Below are positions 42,271 to 51,021 of a stretch of 64,000 bases of DNA, piece by piece (positions within the stretch are counted from its first letter, which is position 1; every line of letters starts with the position of its first letter). The DNA is from an uncultured Paracoccaceae bacterium (GTDB lineage: Bacteria > Pseudomonadota > Alphaproteobacteria > Rhodobacterales > Rhodobacteraceae): NCBI GenBank assembly GCA_937927675.1, contig CALBSG010000160.1:1-64000 (forward strand), written 5' to 3'. The translations under genes were made by a program, and so were the position numbers. The notes beneath the pieces were generated by a model that had not been told where the DNA came from, made no database searches, and saw only the letters and a program-made list of their open reading frames with translations.

Positions 42271-43668
42271 TTAGGCAATGATCTGGTTCGCGCCCAAGGT
42301 CAGACCCCTTTGCGCCGTGACAATCATCAGCGGCCAAACGGCTTCGACAATTGCGCCAGACCGCTCTGGTCGCTCATCCGTACCCAGAAAGGGGTCGGCC
42401 GCATTGGCAAAGCTCAATTCGGCCCCGGTTCTTTCGAGCAATGTCTTTGCGATGAAAAGACCAAGACCCATCCCTTCATATCCTGGCCGTCTGACCGCTG
42501 CAGCGTCCTCCCGCCGCGAGCGCAAGAAGGGATCGCCGATGCGGCCAAGAACCTGCGGTGGGAATCCGTCGCCGTCATCAATAATCCGCAAGGTCAACCT
42601 GTCCGCAGTCCAGCTTGCATCCACCCAGATCTGGGTCTGCGCGAAATCGACGGCATTTTGGATCAGGTTCCGCAACCCGTGGATAAGTTCGGGCCGCCGC
42701 AGGATCGCGGGTTCTTCCTTTTGCCCATTTCCCAAGGCAGCGAGGTTGAAATGCACCAGCTTGCCGCGACCAAGATGCGGTTCGGCCGCCTCATGCAGAA
42801 CCGCGCTAAGTGGGGCCTGCCGCATATGAAGGTCGTCTTTGCCGGCCTTGCCCATCGAGCGCAGAATATCCCGGCAGCGATCGGCTTGCTCGCGGATCAG
42901 TTGGGCGTCCGCGGCCAGATCTGGCTGATCGGACAGCTCGTCCATCATCTCGGTGCTGACCATCTTGATCGTCGCCAAGGGGGTTCCCAGCTCATGGGCA
43001 GCGGCGGCCACGACGCCCCCCAAATCGGTCAGCTTTTGTTCGCGGGCAAGCGCCATCTGGGTTGCCAAAAGGGCCTCGGACATTGACCGCTTTTCACTTG
43101 CTACCCGGTGCGAATACAGCCCCAGAAAGACGATCCCGATCACCAGCGACAGCCAGAAGCCAAAACCGATCAGCGCGGGCATGCGGATTTGCTCGGTCTG
43201 CGCCTGCATCGGCAGATTGAATACCGCCAGAACAGTGACAAACAAGATCGCCAGACCGGCCAGAAACACCGTTGATCGCAAGGGCAACGTGCTTGCTGAA
43301 ACCGTGACGGGCGCAAGGATCAGGATCGCGAAAGGGTTGGAAAGCCCGCCGGTCAGAAACAGCAGGAAGGACAGTTGCGACAGGTCGAACAGCAGGGCGA
43401 CCAGCGCCTCGATCTCATTCAGCCGCTTGTTGGCCGGATAGACCGAAATCAGTACAAGATTGGCAATGACAGCTGCTCCTACCGCCATGAAGCACAGGCC
43501 AAGCGGCAGCGAAATCTGCAACATCCGCGTTGCGACGGCAATTGCGACCAGCTGGCCACCGATCGCCATCCAGCGCAACAAAACAAGCGTCTGCAACCGC
43601 AGCCAGTTGCTGCGTTCGGGGCTGAATTCGGCCAAATTTGCTGTGTTGTCCATGGTTTCGGTTGACAA
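42271..43668 (-). CDS. regB: Redox-sensing histidine kinase RegB/PrrB
   Basis: 465 residues. Six predicted membrane helices in residues about 25-190, containing the ubiquinone-binding heptad GGLSNPF (107-113). H-box 'VVAAAAHELGTPLATIKMV' with His225, the redox-active Cys265 ('QADRCRDILRSMGKAGKDD'), then N, D/G boxes ('GLRNLIQNAVDFA', 'RIIDDGDGFP', 'GYEGMGLGLFIAKTLLE'). RegB senses quinone and thiol redox state and phosphorylates RegA. Start TTG 43668 has AAGG 4-5 bases away and gives exactly the His225/Cys265 numbering known for R. capsulatus RegB; ATG 43653 is the alternative. Confidence 0.95.
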   Translation of the reverse strand: MSTETMDNTANLAEFSPERSNWLRLQTLVLLRWMAIGGQLVAIAVATRMLQISLPLGLCFMAVGAAVIANLVLISVYPANKRLNEIEALVALLFDLSQLSFLLFLTGGLSNPFAILILAPVTVSASTLPLRSTVFLAGLAILFVTVLAVFNLPMQAQTEQIRMPALIGFGFWLSLVIGIVFLGLYSHRVASEKRSMSEALLATQMALAREQKLTDLGGVVAAAAHELGTPLATIKMVSTEMMDELSDQPDLAADAQLIREQADRCRDILRSMGKAGKDDLHMRQAPLSAVLHEAAEPHLGRGKLVHFNLAALGNGQKEEPAILRRPELIHGLRNLIQNAVDFAQTQIWVDASWTADRLTLRIIDDGDGFPPQVLGRIGDPFLRSRREDAAAVRRPGYEGMGLGLFIAKTLLERTGAELSFANAADPFLGTDERPERSGAIVEAVWPLMIVTAQRGLTLGANQIIA

Positions 43669-43747
43669 TCGGCCTTGATGGGCGTCCAGCGAATGTTAAG
43701 GCTGGGGCCGTGCAGGTTCAACGCGAACCTTTGGCTAAGGAGACGAG

Positions 43748-44371
43748 ATGATGACAAAGCTGCTTGCTGGCGTAGCGACTTTGGCTGTTGTTGCCTTGCT
43801 GGGGGGCACTTGGATCGCGATCCAATCGGCACAAAGCGAAGACCGCTTCGCCGAGTGCCGAGCCGGTGCGATCGGCGGCGGTGCGATCGGCGGGCCGCTG
43901 TCCTTGGTCAATGGCGAGGGCAAGACGGTGACCGACGCCGAGATTTTCACCAAGCCCACGCTGCTTTATTTCGGCTATACCTTCTGCCCCGATGTCTGTC
44001 CGATGGACAATGCCCGCAACGCCGAGGCTGTCGATATTCTTGAAGAGCGGGGCTTTGATGTGCAGCCCGCCTTCATTTCCATCGACCCCGCCCGCGACAC
44101 GCCCGATGTGGTGCGCGACTTTGCGGCCAACCTGCATCCGAAGATGATCGGCCTGACCGGCAGCGAGGAACAGGTAAAAGCGGCCTCTCTCGCTTATAAG
44201 ACCTATTACAAAAAGCAGGACAGTCAGGACGACCTCTACCTGATGGATCACTCGACCTTCTCTTATCTGGTCCTGCCGAAGATAGGCTTTGTTGATTTTT
44301 TCAAGCGGGATGAAACCGCCGAAGGCATGGCGGAGCGCACCGCCTGTTTTCTTGAAAAAGCCAATCCCTGA
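43748..44371 (+). CDS. senC: SCO1/SenC/PrrC copper chaperone-like protein
   Basis: 207 residues with an N-terminal membrane anchor (about 5-24) and a periplasmic thioredoxin-fold domain. Copper ligands are Cys80 and Cys84 in 'GYTFCPDVCPMDNARN' and His168 in 'LMDHSTFSYLVL'. SenC helps assemble the CuA or CuB centre of cytochrome oxidases. It is divergent from regB across 79 bases and upstream of regA, the classical order. Confidence 0.94.
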   Translation: MMTKLLAGVATLAVVALLGGTWIAIQSAQSEDRFAECRAGAIGGGAIGGPLSLVNGEGKTVTDAEIFTKPTLLYFGYTFCPDVCPMDNARNAEAVDILEERGFDVQPAFISIDPARDTPDVVRDFAANLHPKMIGLTGSEEQVKAASLAYKTYYKKQDSQDDLYLMDHSTFSYLVLPKIGFVDFFKRDETAEGMAERTACFLEKANP

Positions 44372-44440
44372 CCCGCAGTCGTTTGACCCTAGGCTGGGGA
44401 CGCATTACGCTCTAGCCGTCAAGTAACAAGGACCCGTAGC

Positions 44441-44995
44441 ATGGTGGATGAGCCCCAAGCCGAAATCGGTGCAGACCGCAGCCTGCTTCTGGTTGATGAC
44501 GACGAGGCCTTTGTCAAACGACTGGCCAAGGCCATGGAAAAGCGCGGTTTTGTGCCCGAAACCGCAGGCAGTGTTTCGGAAGGCCGGGCCATTGCCGTAA
44601 CGCGTCCGCCGGCTTTTGCCGTCGTCGATCTGCGTCTGGAGGATGGTAACGGGCTGGACGTTGTCGAAGCCCTGCGTGAGCGGCGGCCGGATTGCCGTAT
44701 TGTCGTTCTGACGGGGTACGGTGCCATTGCGACGGCGGTTGCGGCCGTGAAAGTTGGTGCGACAGATTATCTGTCCAAGCCTGCCGATGCCAATGACATC
44801 ACCAATGCGCTTTTGACCAAGGGCGAGGCAATGCCCGCCCCACCCGAAAACCCGATGTCTGCAGACCGGGTGCGTTGGGAACATATTCAACGGGTTTATG
44901 AAATGTGCGATCGCAACGTTTCAGAGACGGCGCGCAGACTTTCTATGCATCGTCGGACCCTTCAGCGAATTCTTGCGAAGCGCAGCCCGAAATAA
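44441..44995 (+). CDS. regA: Photosynthesis/redox response regulator RegA/PrrA
   Basis: 184 residues. Receiver domain 'LLLVDDDEAFVKRLAKAMEKRGF' with phosphoacceptor Asp63 in 'AVVDLRLEDGNGLDVV' and Lys in 'DYLSKPAD'. A proline-rich linker leads to the Fis-type helix-turn-helix 'ERVRWEHIQRVYEMCDRNVSETARRLSMHRRTLQRILAKRSPK'-like C-terminus (residues about 140-184). RegA is a global regulator of respiration, photosynthesis, nitrogen and carbon fixation genes. No photosynthesis gene is in this window. Confidence 0.96.
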   Translation: MVDEPQAEIGADRSLLLVDDDEAFVKRLAKAMEKRGFVPETAGSVSEGRAIAVTRPPAFAVVDLRLEDGNGLDVVEALRERRPDCRIVVLTGYGAIATAVAAVKVGATDYLSKPADANDITNALLTKGEAMPAPPENPMSADRVRWEHIQRVYEMCDRNVSETARRLSMHRRTLQRILAKRSPK

Positions 44996-45066
44996 TTTGC
45001 AATTCTTGCTTATTCGAAATTACGGCCCTAAAGGAATATATATCCGGTATGAGAGGGAATATTGAA

Positions 45067-45387
45067 ATGGCGATCAATCTCGATGCTCTGTCGCTTAAAG
45101 AGTTGAAAGATCTTGGGGTGCAAGTGGCTAAAGCTATCGCCTCTTTTGAAGACCGTAAAAAGAAGCAGGCGCTGGCTGAACTGGAAGATAAGGCACGCGA
45201 AATGGGTTTTTCGCTTGCTGAACTGACGGGCGCCGTTGTCGTAAAAACCCGCAAACGCTCTCCTGCAGTGCCGAAATATGCCAACCCAGCAGATAAATCA
45301 GACACTTGGTCGGGTCGTGGCCGCAAGCCGCGGTGGTTTGAGGCTGCGTTGAAAGCCGGAAAATCGCCGGAAGATCTTTCGATCTGA
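45067..45387 (+). CDS. hvrA: H-NS family trans-acting regulator HvrA
   Basis: 106 residues. N-terminal coiled-coil 'LSLKELKDLGVQVAKAIASFEDRKKKQALAELEDKAREMGFSLAEL' and the C-terminal H-NS DNA-binding motif 'VPKYANPADKSDTWSGRGRKPRWFEAALKAGKSPEDL'. HvrA activates photosystem genes in low light and other targets in Rhodobacter. ATG 45067 gives the MAINLDAL N-terminus; an ATG six codons earlier is possible. It follows regA by about 70 bases that hold no clear terminator. Confidence 0.92.
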   Translation: MAINLDALSLKELKDLGVQVAKAIASFEDRKKKQALAELEDKAREMGFSLAELTGAVVVKTRKRSPAVPKYANPADKSDTWSGRGRKPRWFEAALKAGKSPEDLSI

Positions 45388-45389
45388 AC

Positions 45390-45980
45390 TCAGCAGGCTG
45401 CCAAAAGTACCTGATGTCGCGCAACGAAAGCCGCCCGCACTGTTGCGGGCGGTTCCAGTTTGATCGACAGGCCGCGCATCACCATCTGATCCGGTTTGCC
45501 GAACAGCCTATTGGCTTCCTCCACCGAAAATCCGGCAATCTGCACCGCCTCTGCCCAAGCCGACAACTTGTCGGCAGCCTTGATCGCCTTCTTGATGGCC
45601 ACGGGAAGTTGCGCGGGCAAGCCAAAGCGCAGATGCACTGCGGCGGTAAGCCGGGCATCCAACTCTCCGTATTCGGCGCCAATCGCTGCTTTGACGGGGC
45701 TTATCATGTCGCCGATCACATATTCCGGCGCATCGTGCAAAAGTGCTGCCAATTGCCAGCGCGGGGCAATTCCCGGATTTTGGCGGCGAAAAATCTCTTC
45801 CACCAGCAGCGAATGTTCTGCCACCGAATAGGGCCAGTCGCCCTTGGTCTGACCATTCCACCGCGCGACAAAGGCCAGCCCATGGGCAATGTCTTCGACT
45901 TCGATGTCCATCGGCGTCGGGTCGAGCAGGTCCAGTCGGCGGCCCGATAACATACGCTGCCAGGCGCGGGGGTGTTTCAT
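45390..45980 (-). CDS. HD-domain phosphohydrolase (YfbR-like)
   Basis: 196 residues. 'MLSGRRLDLLDPTPMDIEVEDIAHGLAFVARWNGQTKGDWPYSVAEHSLLVEEIF' and the HD motif 'WQLAALLHDAPEYVIGDMISPVK' place it in the HD superfamily near YfbR 5'-deoxynucleotidases. The activity is inferred. ATG 45980 has GAGG at 7 bases; the frame stays open for 500 codons upstream antisense to ahcY, which is not coding. It is convergent with hvrA (2 bases between stops) and divergent from ahcY. Confidence 0.85.
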   Translation of the reverse strand: MKHPRAWQRMLSGRRLDLLDPTPMDIEVEDIAHGLAFVARWNGQTKGDWPYSVAEHSLLVEEIFRRQNPGIAPRWQLAALLHDAPEYVIGDMISPVKAAIGAEYGELDARLTAAVHLRFGLPAQLPVAIKKAIKAADKLSAWAEAVQIAGFSVEEANRLFGKPDQMVMRGLSIKLEPPATVRAAFVARHQVLLAAC

Positions 45981-46055
45981 CTTGCGGCCTCGGTTGTCGA
46001 AACACCCTGATAATGCTATTTGCCCCACAATCAAAGGATCAAGGAGAGCGCCGTC

Positions 46056-47444
46056 ATGGCCGCCGATTACATCGTCAAAGACATCGCCCTGGCCGAGTTT
46101 GGCCGCAAGGAACTGACCATTGCCGAAACCGAAATGCCCGGTCTCATGGCCTGCCGCGAAGAATTTGGCACCGCAAAGCCGCTGAAAGGCGCGCGGATTG
46201 TCGGCTCGTTGCACATGACGATCCAGACCGCAGCCCTGATCGAGACGCTGGTGGCGCTTGGCGCCGATGTGCGCTGGGCCTCGTGCAACATCTTCTCGAC
46301 CCAAGATCACGCGGCGGCGGCCATCGCGGCGCGCGGCATTCCGGTTTTCGCCATCAAGGGCCAGACCCTGACCGAACATTGGGATTATCTGGACCGCTCG
46401 TTCATGTTCCCCGAAGGCGCGAACATGATCTTGGATGATGGTGGTGACGCGACGCTTTATGTGCTTCTGGGCGCCCGCATGGAAGCAGGCGAAGATGTTC
46501 TGGCCGTGCCGCAATCCGAAGAAGAAGAGGTGATCAAGGCGCAGATCCAAAAGCGGATGAAGGCATCGCCCGGCTGGTTCGCCAAGACAAAGGCCGCGAT
46601 CAAGGGCGTTTCTGAGGAAACCACAACAGGCGTGCATCGCCTGTATGAACTGCACAAGCAGGGCCAGCTTCCGTTCCCGGCGATCAACGTGAATGACTCT
46701 GTCACCAAGTCGAAGTTCGACAACAAATACGGCTGCAAGGAATCGCTGGTCGACGGCATCCGCCGCGCCACCGACACCATGATGGCGGGCAAGGTTGCCG
46801 TCGTTTGCGGTTATGGTGATGTGGGCAAGGGGTCTGCCGCAAGCTTGCGTGGTGCTGGCGCGCGCGTAAAGGTGACCGAGGTTGACCCGATCTGCGCCCT
46901 TCAGGCCGCTATGGATGGTTTCGAAGTGACGCTTTTGGAAGATGAGGTCGCTTCGGCTGACATCTTCATCACCACCACGGGCAACCGCGACGTGATCCGC
47001 ATCGAGCATATGCGCGAGATGAAGGACATGGCCATCGTCGGCAACATCGGCCATTTCGACAACGAAATTCAGGTGGCCTCGCTGCGCAACCACAAATGGA
47101 CCAACATCAAAGAGCAGGTGGATATGGTCGAGATGCCTTCGGGCAATCGTCTGATCCTTCTGTCCGAAGGTCGTCTGTTGAACCTTGGCAATGCCACGGG
47201 CCATCCGTCCTTTGTGATGTCGGCATCCTTCACCAACCAAGTTCTGGCCCAGATCGAACTGTGGACCAAAGGGCAGGACTATGCCCCCGGCGTCTATATT
47301 CTGCCGAAATCGCTGGACGAAAAAGTGGCCCGTCTGCATTTGAAAAAGATCGGTGTGAAACTGACCGAGCTTCGCAAAGAGCAGGCTGACTATATCGGCG
47401 TCAAGGTTGAAGGCCCCTTCAAGCCTGAACACTATCGCTATTGA
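46056..47444 (+). CDS. ahcY: S-adenosylhomocysteine hydrolase
   Basis: Hydrolyses S-adenosylhomocysteine to adenosine and homocysteine, keeping methylation going. 462 residues. 'GSLHMTIQTAALIETLVALGADVRWASCNIFSTQDHAAAAIA', 'GVSEETTTGVHRLY', 'KSKFDNKYGCKESLVDGI', NAD motif 'GKVAVVCGYGDVGKGSAASLRGAGARVKVTEVDPICALQAAMDGF', C-terminal 'FKPEHYRY'. ATG 46056 follows AAGGAG by 9 bases. Its closeness to hvrA is typical of Rhodobacter. Confidence 0.97.
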   Translation: MAADYIVKDIALAEFGRKELTIAETEMPGLMACREEFGTAKPLKGARIVGSLHMTIQTAALIETLVALGADVRWASCNIFSTQDHAAAAIAARGIPVFAIKGQTLTEHWDYLDRSFMFPEGANMILDDGGDATLYVLLGARMEAGEDVLAVPQSEEEEVIKAQIQKRMKASPGWFAKTKAAIKGVSEETTTGVHRLYELHKQGQLPFPAINVNDSVTKSKFDNKYGCKESLVDGIRRATDTMMAGKVAVVCGYGDVGKGSAASLRGAGARVKVTEVDPICALQAAMDGFEVTLLEDEVASADIFITTTGNRDVIRIEHMREMKDMAIVGNIGHFDNEIQVASLRNHKWTNIKEQVDMVEMPSGNRLILLSEGRLLNLGNATGHPSFVMSASFTNQVLAQIELWTKGQDYAPGVYILPKSLDEKVARLHLKKIGVKLTELRKEQADYIGVKVEGPFKPEHYRY

Positions 47445-47462
47445 TTTCAGGCATTTCCACCC

Positions 47463-47494
47463 AAAAGGGCCCATTCGCGGGCCCTTTTCTTTTT
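47463..47494 (+). terminator. Rho-independent terminator after ahcY
   Basis: Perfect 10-bp stem AAAAGGGCCC/GGGCCCTTTT with a 6-base loop, then CTTTTT. It lies 18 bases after the ahcY stop. Confidence 0.93.
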
Positions 47495-47594
47495 GGGGGG
47501 AACCTGCGACGACATTTCCCTTTGTTCAAAATACATCCTCGCCTAACATTCGCGTCATAAATTCACCCACAACGACTTTCATAAAGGAATAATC

Positions 47595-47936
47595 ATGGGC
47601 AAGAGAGATGATCTGATCGCGAAATATGCCGACGATCTGAAGAACAAGTGCAAAATTTCGCCGGACATGGCCCTGTTGACCAAAGTGACCATTGGTTGCG
47701 GCCCGTCGATCTATGACAATGATGCCCAGACTGTCGCAGCCAGCGATAAGGACGAGTTGGAGCGGATCCAGAAGAATTTTCTGGTGAAGAAATTGGGCCT
47801 GACTGACGGCCCCAAACTGATGGAAGGCATCAATGCCGCCGTCGACACCTATGGCAAGTCTGAGCGCAACAAGTACCGGGCGGTGTTCTATTATCTGCTG
47901 GTCAAACATTTCGGCAAGGAAGGCGCCTACAAGTAA
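47595..47936 (+). CDS. DUF2853-family small protein
   Basis: 113 residues, hydrophilic and helical. 'KRDDLIAKYADDLKNKCKISPDMALLTKVTIGCGPSIYDNDAQTVAASDKDELERIQKNFL' and 'KYRAVFYYLLVKHFGKEGAYK' match what I recall of DUF2853. No catalytic motif is evident and function is unknown. It lies between the ahcY terminator and the MFS gene, 70 bases from the latter. Confidence 0.8.
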   Translation: MGKRDDLIAKYADDLKNKCKISPDMALLTKVTIGCGPSIYDNDAQTVAASDKDELERIQKNFLVKKLGLTDGPKLMEGINAAVDTYGKSERNKYRAVFYYLLVKHFGKEGAYK

Positions 47937-48006
47937 GGCGCAACTGGCATTGAAGTTTTCCCGATGGGCGGCCATGGTGCCGCCCGTCTGCATTTGGAAA
48001 GCCGTC

Positions 48007-49197
48007 ATGTCCGAACAGCCTCAAATCCATGCCGCTGAAACAACCGTGGTTCCGGTGATTTTTGCCGTCGCGCTGGGCCATTTTCTGAATGACTTGATGC
48101 AGTCGCTGATCCCGGCGGGCTATCCACTGTTGAAGGAAAACCTGCAGCTGTCTTTCACCCAGATCGGGTTGATTACCTTTGTGTTTCAGGGCACGGCTTC
48201 GATTTTGCAGCCCTTGGTCGGGCTTTATACCGACAAACGCCCCATGCCTTATGCGTTGTCTGCCGGGATGGCCTCTACTGGGGTTGGGCTGATCCTGCTG
48301 GCCAATGCGTCAACCTTTGGTCTGGTCCTGTTGTCGGTGGCGCTGATCGGCCTTGGCTCGTCTATTTTCCACCCGGAATCTTCGCGCATTGTGCGGCTGG
48401 CAGCGGGAATGAAGCCCGGCTTTGCCCAATCGGTGTTTCAGGTCGGTGGCAACGCTGGTTCTGCCCTTGGCCCCTTGGCCGCCGCCTTCATCGTGCTAGA
48501 GCGCGGTCAGGCCTCGATCGAGTGGTTCGCTGGCGTCGCTTTAGCGGGCATGCTGCTGCTTTACTTTATCGGCCGCTGGTATCAGGCCGCCGGCAAGGTG
48601 CGCGCTGCCCACCGCAAGGCCCGCGCTCTGGCCTCGGCCCCCTCACCGCAGGTTGCCCGCCGGGGCATGGCGCTGTTGATGGTGCTGATCTTTTCAAAAT
48701 TCGTCTACACCGTCTCCTTCTCGAGCTATTACACCTTCTACTTGATCGAGCGCTTTGGCCTGACCAAGGCCGAAGCCAACCTGAGCCTGTTCGTGTTCCT
48801 TGCCGCTGTCGCGGCGGGAACCATTATCGGTGGCCCGATTGGTGACCGTATCGGGCGTCGCCGTGTGATCCTGTGGTCGATCCTTGGGATTCTGCCCTTG
48901 ACGCTCGTTCTGCCCTACCTGCCGTTGATCCCAACCATCCTTGTCGCCGCGGTGGCGGGGATGGTGTTGGCCTCGGCCTTCCCGGCGATGGTGGTTTATG
49001 CCCAAGACCTCATGCCGCAGCGCACCGGGATGGTGGCAGGGCTGTTGTTCGGTCTGGCCTTCGGAATTGCGGCGATTGGGGCCGCTATTTTGGGCGTCTT
49101 GGCCGATCATTGGGGCATCATCGCGGTCTACCGCATCTGTGCCTTCCTGCCGCTCTTCGGGCTGGCGGCCTTTCTTCTGCCGGATACCCGGCACTAG
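48007..49197 (+). CDS. fsr: MFS transporter, fosmidomycin-resistance (Fsr) type
   Basis: 396 residues with about twelve membrane helices. 'ALGHFLNDLMQSLIPAGYPLLKENLQLSFTQIGLITFVFQGTASILQPLVGLYTDKRP' is the Fsr-family N-terminal half, followed by 'GLGSSIFHPESSRIVRLAAGMKPGFAQSVFQVGGNAGSALGPL' and 'GGPIGDRIGRRRVI'. It is probably a drug or metabolite exporter; the natural substrate is unknown. ATG 48007 begins the hydrophilic N-terminus; the frame upstream runs into the DUF2853 gene and is rejected. Confidence 0.87.
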   Translation: MSEQPQIHAAETTVVPVIFAVALGHFLNDLMQSLIPAGYPLLKENLQLSFTQIGLITFVFQGTASILQPLVGLYTDKRPMPYALSAGMASTGVGLILLANASTFGLVLLSVALIGLGSSIFHPESSRIVRLAAGMKPGFAQSVFQVGGNAGSALGPLAAAFIVLERGQASIEWFAGVALAGMLLLYFIGRWYQAAGKVRAAHRKARALASAPSPQVARRGMALLMVLIFSKFVYTVSFSSYYTFYLIERFGLTKAEANLSLFVFLAAVAAGTIIGGPIGDRIGRRRVILWSILGILPLTLVLPYLPLIPTILVAAVAGMVLASAFPAMVVYAQDLMPQRTGMVAGLLFGLAFGIAAIGAAILGVLADHWGIIAVYRICAFLPLFGLAAFLLPDTRH

Positions 49198-49350
49198 AGT
49201 CTGACACGATCTGGGCCAGATTCGTCTCAAACCTTAAACGCTTCGGCTTTGCCATGGGCTGCGCTTTGCGGCTATGGTCAGTTCAACAGGGCATCATGTC
49301 CGGGACCTTATTCAGAACACGTGCGGTGCTAGGGGAGCGCGTGGGGTGGT

Positions 49351-49387
49351 GAAGGGTCCCGTAGGGGTGCGGGGCCCTTCATTTTTT
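49351..49387 (+). terminator. Rho-independent terminator
   Basis: Stem GAAGGGTCCC / GGGGCCCTTC (one G-T pair) with a 10-base loop, followed by ATTTTTT. It lies 154 bases past fsr, far for a simple read-through terminator, and may serve an unannotated short RNA (see findings). Confidence 0.8.
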
Positions 49388-50541
49388 CACCGCACCATGA
49401 TCTCGACCCCCAAGACCGTGGGCAGATGCCGTGCGATTTCGGCCCAATGATCGCCTTCGTCAGCACTGAAAAACACCGAACCAGAATTGGTTCCAAAGGC
49501 GACACCCGCCGGATCAAGCCTGTCCACCGCCATTGCCTGACGCAGCACGGTAAAGAAGCATCCCGCTTGCGGCAGCCCGGCGCGTAGATCAGTCCAGCTT
49601 TGCCCGCCATCGCGTGACCGCCACACGGCGGCCTTGGCATCTGGTGGATAGCGCCCCGCCATGTCGCCGTTCAGTGGCAGGGTCCAGATCGTATCTGGAT
49701 CGCGCGGATGGGCCGCAATCGGAAAGCCGAAGGTCGAGGGCAGTCCGCCCGAAATGTCATCCCAACTGCGCCCGCCATCCGGGCTGCGGAACACGCCGTG
49801 GTGATTCTGTTGATACAGCACCTCGCCCGCCCCGGCGGCGCGCGCCATGTTATGCACGCAATGCCCCGTCTCGTGGCCACACTGCGCGTTCTCGGTATGC
49901 GCATGGGCATGTCCCGCTGCCGCATTTGACAACCGATTGCGCCGCTCCCATGTCTCGCCGCCGTCCTCGGTCTGAAAGACCCCTGCCGCCGAGATCGCCA
50001 CCCAGAGTTTTCCGGGGTCTTGGGGGGCCGACAGGATGGTATGCAGCACCAACCCCGCCCCGCCGGGTTGCCAATCCGGCGCCGATGGATGGGCGTTCAG
50101 CCCTGACAGCCGCTGCCAGTTTTGCCCCATGTCATCGCTGGCAAACAACACCCCCGGCTTCCCCCCCGCATAAAGCCGACCATGCGCGAAATGCAGCACC
50201 CAGATGGATGAAACGTCACCAGTAAAGGGTGCGGGCGGATCCGGTTGCACGCCAATCTCGGCAGCAAAGCCCGGATCATTCGCCAACCACTCATAGAATT
50301 TACCGTTCGACAGCTTGGCCAGCGTCCAAGTCGCCCCGTTATCCGTGCTGCGCCACACCCCTGCGCCGGTCCAGTCTGATCCGCCCGCGGCCCAAAGCAT
50401 TCCGGTCGCCGGATCGCCCAACACATGGTTGATATTCCACCCGCCGCAATGCGGGCCAGACAAAGCCCAATCCTTGCGGCTGTTGTCAGACGTCAGAACG
50501 AACGCCCCTTTGGTCGAACCGACCAGAACCGAAACAGCCAT
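49387..50541 (-). CDS. Beta-propeller protein with six Asp-boxes (BNR/sialidase-like fold)
   Basis: 384 residues, no signal peptide. Six Asp-box motifs: STDNGATW, SDDMGQNW, TEDGGETW, SPDGGRSW, SRDGGQSW, SADEGDHW. These mark blades of a six- or seven-bladed propeller as in sialidases and VPS10/photosystem-II-stability-type proteins. No sialidase arginine triad can be assigned, so glycosidase activity is not claimed. A His/Cys-rich loop at residues 211-230 is unusual. It is the only gene on its strand before the EVE/YciI pair. Confidence 0.75.
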   Translation of the reverse strand: MAVSVLVGSTKGAFVLTSDNSRKDWALSGPHCGGWNINHVLGDPATGMLWAAGGSDWTGAGVWRSTDNGATWTLAKLSNGKFYEWLANDPGFAAEIGVQPDPPAPFTGDVSSIWVLHFAHGRLYAGGKPGVLFASDDMGQNWQRLSGLNAHPSAPDWQPGGAGLVLHTILSAPQDPGKLWVAISAAGVFQTEDGGETWERRNRLSNAAAGHAHAHTENAQCGHETGHCVHNMARAAGAGEVLYQQNHHGVFRSPDGGRSWDDISGGLPSTFGFPIAAHPRDPDTIWTLPLNGDMAGRYPPDAKAAVWRSRDGGQSWTDLRAGLPQAGCFFTVLRQAMAVDRLDPAGVAFGTNSGSVFFSADEGDHWAEIARHLPTVLGVEIMVR

Positions 50542-50601
50542 CGCAGCCTCCCTGCTCGTCCGTTCAGGCTAACATCGGTCGACGACCGGCCAAAGCAGAT
50601 T

Positions 50602-51021
50602 TCAGGGCGCGATACCGCCCATGCCGCAGACGATGCGCCATTCATCCGGGCTGACTGGCTGTACCGAAAGCCGGGCGCTGTTCACCAACGCCATCTTTTC
50701 CAGACCCGGCTGAACCTTGCAGTCGTCCAGCGTCACCGGGCGCAAAAGGGGACGAACGGCGCGGATCATGACGCAATCCCATCGTGGATCATCCGTGGTG
50801 CTGTCGGGCGCACTTTCGCGGATTACCTCGACAATACCGACGATCTCTTTGCCGATGTTGGAATGATAGAAGAACCCCAGATCTCCAACCTTCATCGCCC
50901 GCATGTTGTTGCGCGCCTGATAGTTGCGCACACCATGCCATTCCTCGCCCAGATCGCCCTTGGCCACCTGATGCGGCCAGCCCCAGACGTCAGGTTCGGA
51001 CTTGAAAAGCCAGTGGTTCAT
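50602..51021 (-). CDS. EVE-domain protein
   Basis: 139 residues, one EVE (PUA-like) domain: 'HWLFKSEPDVWGWPHQVAKGDLGEEWHGVRNYQARNNMRAMKVGDLGFFYHSNIGKEIVGIVEVIRESAPDSTTDDPRWDCVMIRAVRPLLRPVTL'. EVE domains bind modified nucleobases in DNA or RNA. ATG 51021 overlaps the yciI stop (ATGA), so the pair is coupled. Confidence 0.92.
   Translation of the reverse strand: MNHWLFKSEPDVWGWPHQVAKGDLGEEWHGVRNYQARNNMRAMKVGDLGFFYHSNIGKEIVGIVEVIRESAPDSTTDDPRWDCVMIRAVRPLLRPVTLDDCKVQPGLEKMALVNSARLSVQPVSPDEWRIVCGMGGIAP

Noticed and set aside
45981..47474. Long minus-strand open frame (about 500 codons) antisense to ahcY, continuous with the HD gene
   Set aside because: It is the mirror of a strongly conserved ahcY sequence; only the part from 45980 down matches a protein family and has a ribosome site.
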